From Candidatus Moraniibacteriota bacterium (GTDB lineage Bacteria > Patescibacteriota > Minisyncoccia > Moranbacterales > UBA2206): 27,884 bases of DNA. The first letter of the stretch is position 1, and each line of letters begins with the position of its first letter. The notes beneath the pieces are model-generated. The model had not been told where the DNA came from and searched no databases. It saw only the letters and a list, made by a program, of their open reading frames with translations. This document shows, piece by piece, positions 13,183 through 20,329 of the stretch. The stretch is from the NCBI GenBank assembly GCA_003543115.1, contig DPJH01000005.1:1-27884 (forward strand), in the 5' to 3' direction. The translations under genes were made by a program, and so were the position numbers.

Positions 13183-14400
13183 TTATAGTTGGCCGGCAAT
13201 ATTATAGATCGGCATAATGACAGCGAAAGATAGGCATCCCACCGCCACTCCAATCACCACCATCAGCAAGGGCTCTATCAAAGTAGACAGGTTTTTCGCC
13301 ATATCCAAAGCTTCCTTGGTGTAGAACCTGGCAATATGCTGCAGCACCAAATCGATCTGGCCCGATTCCTCTCCCACTCTCACCATTTGCGAAACAATGG
13401 AAGGAATTTGTTCAGGATATTTTTGCAAAACGACGCTCATAGTCCCACCCACCCTGACTTCATCCGCCGCTTTCAGAAAAATGTCTTCATATACTACATT
13501 GTCCACCACCGAGCTCACGATATTAAGGGACTGAATGATAGGAATTCCTCCGGTCAAAAGCACGGCCAAATTGTCAGCAAAACGGGAAACATAAAGATAT
13601 TTATAAATACGGCCGAAAATAGGCAACTTTATCTTCATCTGATCCCATTCTTTGGATCCGTCCTCAGTATTGATGTAATATAAAATTCCTATTATAAAGC
13701 TGATAATGACAAAACCTACCGCCCACCAATATTGGTGCATAAAATCGCTGATGCCGATAACTATCCTTGTATATATCGGCAGCTGCACATTATCGCCCAA
13801 GCCTTTTATCATGCCGGTCAATTTAGGCAGAACAAGAGTCATTATCAAAAAAGCGATAACAAAAAAAACGATCAGAACCACCATCGGATACATCATGGCT
13901 GATTTCACCTTCGATGTCAGTTCGTAATTGCTTTCGATATTGTCAGCGATATATTCTACGGACCTTTTGAGATTTCCGGAAAGCTCGCCCGCTTTCACGA
14001 TATTGATGGATAGGTTGGAAAAAACATTCTTATGTTTTGCCAAGGCATCAGAAAGAGCCATTCCGTCTTGAATGTCTCCGACCATTTCATCGATTATTTT
14101 TTGAAAATATTTGTTTTCTACCTGGTCCTTGATAGCGGTGAGAGCTGCTATGATAGGGACCTTGGCTTCTATCAAAATTGAAAGCTGCCTGAAAAAGATC
14201 ATCAATTCCTTTGAATCTACCCGGTCAAAATATTGCAAAAAAGCTTTTTCCAAAGAATCTGTTTCTCTTTCTGTTTTTATAGAAAGGGGAAATAAATCGT
14301 TCTTCTGCAATAAATCCACAGCGACTTCCGTATTGATGGCATCTATCACGCCTTCTTTTATTTCTCCGTTTTTATTTTTAGCCCTGAAAACAAATTTCAT
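13183..14400 (-). CDS. pilC: Type IV pilus inner-membrane platform protein
   Basis: PilC anchors the assembly motor in the membrane and passes pilins into the fibre. The 405-residue product is the normal size and has two GspF-type cytoplasmic domains, with FFRQLSILIEAKVPIIAAL and the later repeat FADNLAVLLTGGIPIIQSL as the matching halves. Three membrane helices lie at about 170-190, 220-243 and 378-400. An internal promoter-like TATAAT and a leader hairpin precede it, so it may also start a second transcript with the pilins. Confidence 0.96.
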   Translation of the reverse strand: MKFVFRAKNKNGEIKEGVIDAINTEVAVDLLQKNDLFPLSIKTERETDSLEKAFLQYFDRVDSKELMIFFRQLSILIEAKVPIIAALTAIKDQVENKYFQKIIDEMVGDIQDGMALSDALAKHKNVFSNLSINIVKAGELSGNLKRSVEYIADNIESNYELTSKVKSAMMYPMVVLIVFFVIAFLIMTLVLPKLTGMIKGLGDNVQLPIYTRIVIGISDFMHQYWWAVGFVIISFIIGILYYINTEDGSKEWDQMKIKLPIFGRIYKYLYVSRFADNLAVLLTGGIPIIQSLNIVSSVVDNVVYEDIFLKAADEVRVGGTMSVVLQKYPEQIPSIVSQMVRVGEESGQIDLVLQHIARFYTKEALDMAKNLSTLIEPLLMVVIGVAVGCLSFAVIMPIYNIAGQL

Positions 14401-14425
14401 TTTTTTATTTTAACTTTTGAAAGTT

Positions 14426-14471
14426 GATTATTGGCGCATCCGCCTTTTCAATAATCCACGTTTTTATTATA
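14426..14471 (-). promoter_or_regulatory. Promoter-like -10 box and leader hairpin before pilC
   Basis: A perfect minus-strand TATAAT (14466-14471) with a weak TATACT 17 bp upstream is followed by a nested hairpin: GATTATTG with CAATAATC (14426-14433, 14449-14456) enclosing GGCG/CGCC. The 105-bp gap is long for this cluster, which suggests separate control of pilC and the pilins. Confidence 0.45.
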
Positions 14472-14505
14472 CATTATTTTTTGATAAAAGTATATTCCAA
14501 AAAGC

Positions 14506-15579
14506 TTAGCGCAAAAGAGTTTGGAAGCTGCTCGGCTCTTTAGCATACGACAGCGCCGTATCGATAGAAATAACTCCCCTTCTCACCAAATCAGAAAGGG
14601 AACGATCCATTGTCACCATTCCTTGATCAGAGCTGGTTTCGATTATATTGTCTATCTGATATGACTTATCTTCACGGATCAAATTTTCTATGGCATGGTT
14701 CTTCATCATGATTTCCACTGCCGGAACTCTTCCGCCGTCAATTTTCGGAACAAGCCTCTGGGAAACTACTCCTAATAAAGTGTTCGCTAGCTGCGATCTC
14801 ACTTGATTTTGCTGATGGGCCGGAAAAACATCGATAATTCTATCGATCGTCTGAGAAGAATCATTAGTATGCAAAGTGGCAAAAATCAGATGTCCTGTCT
14901 CAGCGGCAGTCATAGCTATGCTGATGCTTTCCAGATCCCGAAGCTCGCCTACCAAAACGACGTTAGCATCTTCACGCAGAACCGATTTCAAAGCTGTTTG
15001 GAAACTCTTGGAATCTTGATATACTTCTCTTTGATTGATAATGCTCTTGTCCTGCTCGTACACATATTCAATGGGATCTTCGATAGTCACAATATGCTTT
15101 TCTTGGGTATGGTTTATTTCCTGGATAAGAGCGGCTAAGGTGGTGGATTTTCCATGCCCGACAGGACCGACTACCAGAACAAGGCCTTGGGTGAATTTAA
15201 TAAAGTCATAGATAATTTCCGGCATGCTCAATTCATCCAATCTCCTGATTTCCCTGGGAATGAGCCTCATCGCGACACTGACATAACCTTGCTGAAAAAA
15301 AACGTTTACGCGGAAACGTGCCTTATCTTCAAAGTTATATGAGAGATCAATCTGGCCTTGATCTAAAAATTTTTTCTTATTTTCCTCCCCCATGATCACA
15401 TCTCCCATGGCTTGCATATCAGCCGGAGTAAGAATCTTGTCTTGCGTCAAAGGAAAAAGCCTTCCTTCTACGCGCAGAGTCGGATATCTGCCCACAACCA
15501 GATGAAGGTCTGAAGCTCCTTGCTGAGCTACCAACCTCATCAAGTTTTTCACTCTCTGCTCAGTATGTAATGTTCCCAT
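14506..15579 (-). CDS. pilT: Type IV pilus retraction ATPase
   Basis: PilT powers pilus retraction. The 357-residue protein has an N-terminal PAS-like domain (about 1-100) and a RecA-like domain with Walker A GPVGHGKST (138-146), the Asp-box IEDPIEYVYEQDKSIINQREV, Walker B VVLVGELRD and the His-box TGHLIFATLHTND. Short length without an N1 domain separates it from PilB. The Walker A loop has V and H where most PilT proteins have T and S, but the invariant Gly, Lys and Ser/Thr are kept. It lies 38 bp after the receiver gene. Confidence 0.96.
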   Translation of the reverse strand: MGTLHTEQRVKNLMRLVAQQGASDLHLVVGRYPTLRVEGRLFPLTQDKILTPADMQAMGDVIMGEENKKKFLDQGQIDLSYNFEDKARFRVNVFFQQGYVSVAMRLIPREIRRLDELSMPEIIYDFIKFTQGLVLVVGPVGHGKSTTLAALIQEINHTQEKHIVTIEDPIEYVYEQDKSIINQREVYQDSKSFQTALKSVLREDANVVLVGELRDLESISIAMTAAETGHLIFATLHTNDSSQTIDRIIDVFPAHQQNQVRSQLANTLLGVVSQRLVPKIDGGRVPAVEIMMKNHAIENLIREDKSYQIDNIIETSSDQGMVTMDRSLSDLVRRGVISIDTALSYAKEPSSFQTLLR

Positions 15580-15617
15580 AATTTTTTATTTTTTATTTTT
15601 TATTTTTGAGGCAAAAA

Positions 15618-16007
15618 CTATTCCTCATTTTTAGGCAGAAATGACCTGATTTTTTCTAAAACTTCAGAAGGGGTAAAGTGCGATTTGATCAGATAATCAT
15701 TAGCTCCTAACCCGATACCTTGGCTGATTTCTTCTTTTTGGCTGAGATTAGTAAGAAGTATTACAGGAATCTTATTCAATTTTTCGTCTTTTTTTATTTT
15801 CTCGAGAACTTCCAACCCATTTACATAGGGCATCAGGATATCCAGCAAAATAAGATTGGGTATGCATTCTCCGCTTTCCAACTTCTTAAGCGCTTCCATT
15901 CCATTTTCCGCTCCGACCACATCGAATCCTTCTAAAGATAGTTTTGTTTGGTAAATATCCATTACAAACGCGTCATCTTCAATTACCATAATAGTTTGTT
16001 TTTCCAT
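15618..16007 (-). CDS. Stand-alone CheY-like receiver domain
   Basis: A 129-residue single-domain response regulator. The acidic pair D11/D12, phospho-acceptor D56 (LLDILMP), switch residue T86 and K108 are present, so it should be phosphorylated. It has no output domain. It lies exactly between pilB and pilT with gaps of 21 and 38 bp, so it is cotranscribed with the extension and retraction motors and probably adjusts them by contact, similar in idea to PilG/PilH (inference). No histidine kinase is in the window. Confidence 0.95.
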   Translation of the reverse strand: MEKQTIMVIEDDAFVMDIYQTKLSLEGFDVVGAENGMEALKKLESGECIPNLILLDILMPYVNGLEVLEKIKKDEKLNKIPVILLTNLSQKEEISQGIGLGANDYLIKSHFTPSEVLEKIRSFLPKNEE

Positions 16008-16028
16008 ATTTTTCTAAAAAATTATTAC

Positions 16029-17693
16029 TTATTCAATTATACCACTATCCGTCACTCTTTCAATCTCTTCCATGGTAGTCATGCCCCTCAGAAGCTTGAG
16101 TATCCCGTCTTGCCTGATGGTCAGCATGCCCAGCCTATTCCTCTCTTCAGTGATCAAGCTTTCATTCCCTTTATTCTCAATGATAATATTTTTCATCTTA
16201 TCCGTCACTTTCACTACTTCAAAAATTGCCAATCTTCCGCTCAATCCTTTTCCATTGCATGCATCACATCCTTTTCCTTTGAAAAAAATAATATCTTTCG
16301 ACAGGTCTATATCATATTTTTTTAACTCATCGCTGGGAACATTGCGTATCTCATCCAATATTTTTTCCTGAACTACCGATGAAATTTTTACTTCTTGCTT
16401 GCATTTTTCACAAATTCTGCGCACTAAGCGCTGAGCCATCACTAGACGCAATGAAGAAGACAAAAGAAACGGTTCAATCCCCATATCCATAAGCCTTGGT
16501 ATGCTGCCTATAGCCGTATTGGTATGCAAAGTAGAGAACATCAAATGTCCTGTCAAAGCGGCATGCACGGCCAATTCCGCCGTCTCTGAATCTCGGATCT
16601 CTCCTACCATAATAACATTTGGATCCTGGCGCAGAATAGTTCGAAGGCCTGAAGCGAAAGTATAGCCTATTTCCGGTTTTATCTGGCTCTGATTGAGACC
16701 CTCGATGTTATATTCTATCGGATCTTCCAGAGTGATGATGTTTCTCTCGTCATTATTCAAAATTTTAAGCAAACCGTAAAGCGTGGTTGATTTTCCCGAA
16801 CCAGTCGGACCAGTCATAAGAATCATTCCGTAAGTTTCTTGCAAAGCCTCTTTTACATAGGAAAAGGCTGACCCCATAAGCCCCATCGATTCTACATCCC
16901 CCACTCCCTTATCTTTGTCTAGAATTCTCATTACTAATTTCTCTCCATTGATAACCGGCAATGTTGAAACGCGAAAATCTATTGGATTGCCATTATGCAT
17001 TATTCTGAAACGACCGTCTTGAGGTTTTCTTTTTTCATCAATCTTCAGATTGGAAAGGATTTTTATCCTTGAAACTACCACCGGACCAATCTCTTTGGGA
17101 ATGGTCAGGCTCATGTGCAGCACTCCATCCACTCGAAATCTCACCCTAAAATCCCCTTCCATGGGTTCGATATGGATATCGCTAGCATGCCCATCTATGG
17201 CATGGCTTACGATTACCTGGACCAATTTGGAAACCGGAGCATCTTTAATGCGCTCTTCCCTGCTGTTCATATCATTTCCGTTCTCCAATACAGCGCCAGT
17301 CACATTAGTTTTAATATCTTGAGTAAATGACTTTACGGCTTTATTTACAATCTCGCTCGGGCGGCTGTAAAAATTCAACATTTCTCCAAAAACTTCTTCG
17401 GATACGAGATATAGGACAATCTCCCTCTCATCTTTCTCGCTGATAAAACGCAGCGTATTGAGAGCTTCAATGTCTTGCGGATCAATGATAGCCACTTTGA
17501 TCTTTTCCTTATCACTGTCAAAGGTGATCATTTTGTTCCTCTTGGCCACTTCTTCCGAAATTATGCCAATAGATTCGCCGGAAATTTCTTTCGGAGATTT
17601 TTCTAGAAAATCAATGCCCAACTCTTTGGCTCTGGTTGAAATTTCATTTTTAGAATCATCTATGCTGTTTTGTTTGCTATTCGCCTTATCCAT
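16029..17693 (-). CDS. pilB: Type IV pilus extension ATPase
   Basis: PilB drives pilus assembly. The 554-residue product has an N-terminal MshEN/T2SSE_N domain (about 20-125), a linker, and a RecA-type motor with Walker A GPTGSGKST (295-303), Asp-box EDPIEYNIEGLNQSQ, Walker B NVIMVGEIRD (about 359-368) and His-box TGHLMFSTLHTN. A four-Cys zinc site (C428, C431, C476, C479) is typical of PilB/GspE and absent in PilT. It follows pilO by 22 bp. Confidence 0.97.
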   Translation of the reverse strand: MDKANSKQNSIDDSKNEISTRAKELGIDFLEKSPKEISGESIGIISEEVAKRNKMITFDSDKEKIKVAIIDPQDIEALNTLRFISEKDEREIVLYLVSEEVFGEMLNFYSRPSEIVNKAVKSFTQDIKTNVTGAVLENGNDMNSREERIKDAPVSKLVQVIVSHAIDGHASDIHIEPMEGDFRVRFRVDGVLHMSLTIPKEIGPVVVSRIKILSNLKIDEKRKPQDGRFRIMHNGNPIDFRVSTLPVINGEKLVMRILDKDKGVGDVESMGLMGSAFSYVKEALQETYGMILMTGPTGSGKSTTLYGLLKILNNDERNIITLEDPIEYNIEGLNQSQIKPEIGYTFASGLRTILRQDPNVIMVGEIRDSETAELAVHAALTGHLMFSTLHTNTAIGSIPRLMDMGIEPFLLSSSLRLVMAQRLVRRICEKCKQEVKISSVVQEKILDEIRNVPSDELKKYDIDLSKDIIFFKGKGCDACNGKGLSGRLAIFEVVKVTDKMKNIIIENKGNESLITEERNRLGMLTIRQDGILKLLRGMTTMEEIERVTDSGIIE

Positions 17694-17715
17694 TTGTTAT
17701 TTCTGTTTTTCTAAT

Positions 17716-18447
17716 TTATAAAGCAAATAAATTCTCCCTTCCAACAGCTCCTACATCAATTGTTGGAATGCCAAGAGTCGCATTTTTTCTAATATCATCA
17801 GCCACGCTCATATCAAATTTCCCCTTTTCGAAAAAATCATCCCTCACTTCCACAATCTCCTTGGCTTTTTCAAAATAACTGAATCTAACCCTTAGTTTAG
17901 CGTTTAAAATTCCCGGTTCGCTGGCATTGCTTTCTATTCCCAATCCAACCATTTCATTCAGCCTGTTGATGGAAGCTAAAGAGAAGATAAACTGCCTGAT
18001 GTTGCTATAGCCGCCTTTAAGCGAAATCTCTACCAAAAAATTCTTTATCGGATCCTGAATTTTAGGCAGCTCATTCCCGTATTTATCATACATGATCTGA
18101 GAATCATCAACAGTATCCAGTTCTTCCATTCTGACACCCTCGATCATGGTTCCGCTTCCCGCAGCTATGGAATTGATGCTAGCCATGACATCTTCATCTT
18201 GTTTTTTTTCTGGCAAGTATCTAAGCAGAATGTTTTGCTCTTCTGAATTGTTATTCAGATCTTGCACTAAGCTAGCGGCGTTTTCCTCTTTCATCATAAC
18301 CCCTTTCAATTTTTCATTCGTTCTGAATAGCTTATCTTTCGTATCCAAGATCCCTCCCTCGCCTGAATATTTAGGAACGATCACCCAAATAATCAAGTAC
18401 AAAAGGATTACGACTATCAAAGGGAAAACCAATATTTTTAATTTCAT
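17716..18447 (-). CDS. pilO: PilO-like pilus alignment protein
   Basis: A 243-residue protein with one N-terminal membrane helix (about 4-24), a coiled-coil stretch (about 30-70: DTKDKLFRTNEKLKGVMMKEENAASL) and a C-terminal ferredoxin-like periplasmic-type domain. In the PilMNOP complex PilO pairs with PilN and links the cytoplasmic platform to the fibre. Assignment rests on topology, coiled coil and position between PilN and PilB rather than on strong motifs. No PilP or secretin gene follows. Confidence 0.8.
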   Translation of the reverse strand: MKLKILVFPLIVVILLYLIIWVIVPKYSGEGGILDTKDKLFRTNEKLKGVMMKEENAASLVQDLNNNSEEQNILLRYLPEKKQDEDVMASINSIAAGSGTMIEGVRMEELDTVDDSQIMYDKYGNELPKIQDPIKNFLVEISLKGGYSNIRQFIFSLASINRLNEMVGLGIESNASEPGILNAKLRVRFSYFEKAKEIVEVRDDFFEKGKFDMSVADDIRKNATLGIPTIDVGAVGRENLFAL

Positions 18448-18483
18448 ATTTTTATTAACTCGCAGTCGAGTATTTTAAACAAA

Positions 18484-19008
18484 TTATTTATTTACAATTT
18501 CAATTAAAAATTCAAATCCTCCGCCAACATTAACTTTTGTACTGATTAGATTTACATTGGAAAAATATTCCACATTCTTAAAGCTCGCTATTTGCTTGGC
18601 AATGATATCATGATTTTCACCTACGCACCGCAATTGTATTATTTTATTGTTTTTGTCATATTTATATGAAGAAACGTATACTCCCGGGACAAGATATTTT
18701 TCTATATTTTGCAAATTATCAGTTACCGAATTTCTTTGTCTTGCCAAATTGTTGAGAGCAAATATCCTGCTTTGAAAGTCAATCACATCCCTGTTCCTGC
18801 CCTGAGTTAGGTTTGCATATTTTTGCTCATAGCTGCTTTCCGCTATGGCAACATTGCTTTTCAATTTCTTTTCCCAGAAAGACAGCACCACGACAGAAAT
18901 AATAGCTATGATCAGCAATACGCCGCCAATTAAGGTTCCGCTGCTAGACAAATGTCTTTTTTGCATGCCGCTGCCGGCCTGCCTTGTTGATAGATTTATA
19001 TTAGCCAT
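18484..19008 (-). CDS. pilN: PilN-like pilus alignment protein
   Basis: A 174-residue protein with a short cytoplasmic tail bearing an INL motif (residues 4-6), the kind that docks into PilM, one membrane helix (about 26-46), a coiled region (about 48-95) and a C-terminal ferredoxin-like domain. Gaps of 29 bp to pilM and 36 bp to pilO place it in the operon. Sequence is diverged; order and topology make the call. Confidence 0.82.
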   Translation of the reverse strand: MANINLSTRQAGSGMQKRHLSSSGTLIGGVLLIIAIISVVVLSFWEKKLKSNVAIAESSYEQKYANLTQGRNRDVIDFQSRIFALNNLARQRNSVTDNLQNIEKYLVPGVYVSSYKYDKNNKIIQLRCVGENHDIIAKQIASFKNVEYFSNVNLISTKVNVGGGFEFLIEIVNK

Positions 19009-19037
19009 AATTATTTTAATTTTAATTATTTACATTT

Positions 19038-20150
19038 TTATTTCTTGGTTGATTCATCAAAACCGCTGAGAGCCAATCCGATGGATATGGAAAATCGATT
19101 GCCCAATTCATTTATCCTTGATTCCAATCTCTTGTCATATTCTACCCTCCCGAGAGGATTGCCGATGATCGTTCTTATGTTGAGCGTCTTGGAAAAATAT
19201 TCCACCAATCCGCTAAATCCAGCCGTTCCGCCGGAAAGAATTACGCCATCCAGCAGATCTTCCTTGCTGTCTTTATAATAAGTCTTAATCACCCTGGAGA
19301 CTTCTCCTAAAATCAAATCAATCACAGGAAACTTTATATGAGATTCTTCTGATAAGAAATTATTCTCTGCATTCTTCAGTTTCTCCGCTCTTTCGTTATC
19401 AACATTCATGCTCCTGGCTATTATTTTTGTAATATCCCTTCCTCCTGCGTCCATATTTCTGTTTACTTTGATTATGCCTTTTTCTACCAAAATAATATTA
19501 CACACTCTTGATCCGATATCCACGATGACAAAATTGCCTTGGTCGTTTCCGATAAGCGATCTCACCAAAGAGAAGCTTTCAATTTCTATCGATTTGATTT
19601 TCAAATTAGCATCTTTGGCTAATTTTTCATATTTAGCAACTTTTTTCTTTGGAGCGGCTACCAAAAGAACCTCCATCTTATCTCCGTTGTCCTGATTATT
19701 CTCCGCCTCCTGATCATGATCATGGAGGCTATTTTTCTTAACAATCATTCTTTTGGACGAATTCTTTTTCACCACTTCCCAGCTTAAAATAACGTCATCC
19801 AATGACATGGGTATATATTTTCTCGCTTCAAATGCAATAGCCTGGTCAAGCTCGTTTTTTTCAATACTAGGAAATTCAATTAAAGTTATAAGTCCGCCAA
19901 AAGCCGGGATGGAAAAAATAGCTTCCCGAGAAGAAATGCGGGACTCTTTGATCATTCTCTTTATATGTTCCGGCAGAGCCAATTCGAAATAAGATGATTT
20001 TATATCTTTTTCCTCTATTGAAGTATCAATCGGAATCCAAGCATAATTAGTCAGCACGGGCTTATTTCCGCTCACTTTCAACTCAATAATTTTAACGCTC
20101 GATGTTCCAACATCAATTCCGATATATCGCTTATCTCCAAATCCAAACAT
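19038..20150 (-). CDS. pilM: PilM, actin-like cytoplasmic pilus protein
   Basis: PilM binds the N-terminal tail of PilN in the cytoplasm and couples it to the motors. The 370-residue protein has the actin/FtsA ATP-binding pattern: phosphate-1 YIGIDVGTSSVKIIEL (9-24), phosphate-2 VIVDIGSRVCNIILV and adenosine motif ILSGGTAGFSGL. A charged, low-complexity insertion rich in Lys/His/Asn/Glu (about 130-160) interrupts the domain. It is the first gene of the pilus block, with its own promoter facing away from clpC. Confidence 0.94.
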   Translation of the reverse strand: MFGFGDKRYIGIDVGTSSVKIIELKVSGNKPVLTNYAWIPIDTSIEEKDIKSSYFELALPEHIKRMIKESRISSREAIFSIPAFGGLITLIEFPSIEKNELDQAIAFEARKYIPMSLDDVILSWEVVKKNSSKRMIVKKNSLHDHDQEAENNQDNGDKMEVLLVAAPKKKVAKYEKLAKDANLKIKSIEIESFSLVRSLIGNDQGNFVIVDIGSRVCNIILVEKGIIKVNRNMDAGGRDITKIIARSMNVDNERAEKLKNAENNFLSEESHIKFPVIDLILGEVSRVIKTYYKDSKEDLLDGVILSGGTAGFSGLVEYFSKTLNIRTIIGNPLGRVEYDKRLESRINELGNRFSISIGLALSGFDESTKK

Positions 20151-20198
20151 TTTCTTATTTTTATTTTAATTTTTTAAAATATAATCTCTTTTAATATT

Positions 20199-20227
20199 AT
20201 TATACCATATTTTTAAAAATATGATAC
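20199..20227 (-). promoter_or_regulatory. pilM operon promoter with palindrome in the spacer
   Basis: A perfect minus-strand TATAAT (20199-20204) lies 17 bp from a weak GTATCA (20222-20227). The spacer is filled by an 18-bp perfect palindrome CATATTTTTAAAAATATG (20206-20223), a possible operator. The leader is about 42 bases. Confidence 0.55.
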
Positions 20228-20273
20228 TCGGTTTGGAATACTTATCCACACCCATAAAAAACGTTGCTTAAGT

Positions 20274-20310
20274 TTGACATAACTCTATTTTAAAAATAAA
20301 CTGGTATAGA
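20274..20310 (+). promoter_or_regulatory. clpC promoter
   Basis: A perfect TTGACA (20274-20279) is followed at 17 bp by TAAACT (20297-20302). An overlapping extended -10 element, TGGTATAGA (20302-20310), is an alternative. Either gives a short leader of about 12-20 bases without a Shine-Dalgarno sequence. No CIRCE or CtsR-type operator is visible. Confidence 0.55.
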
Positions 20311-20329
20311 TAAATATTTGCTAAAAAAT

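Noticed and set aside
20151..20317. CIRCE or CtsR heat-shock operator before clpC
   Set aside because: No TTAGCACTC/GAGTGCTAA or GGTCAAA repeat is present.
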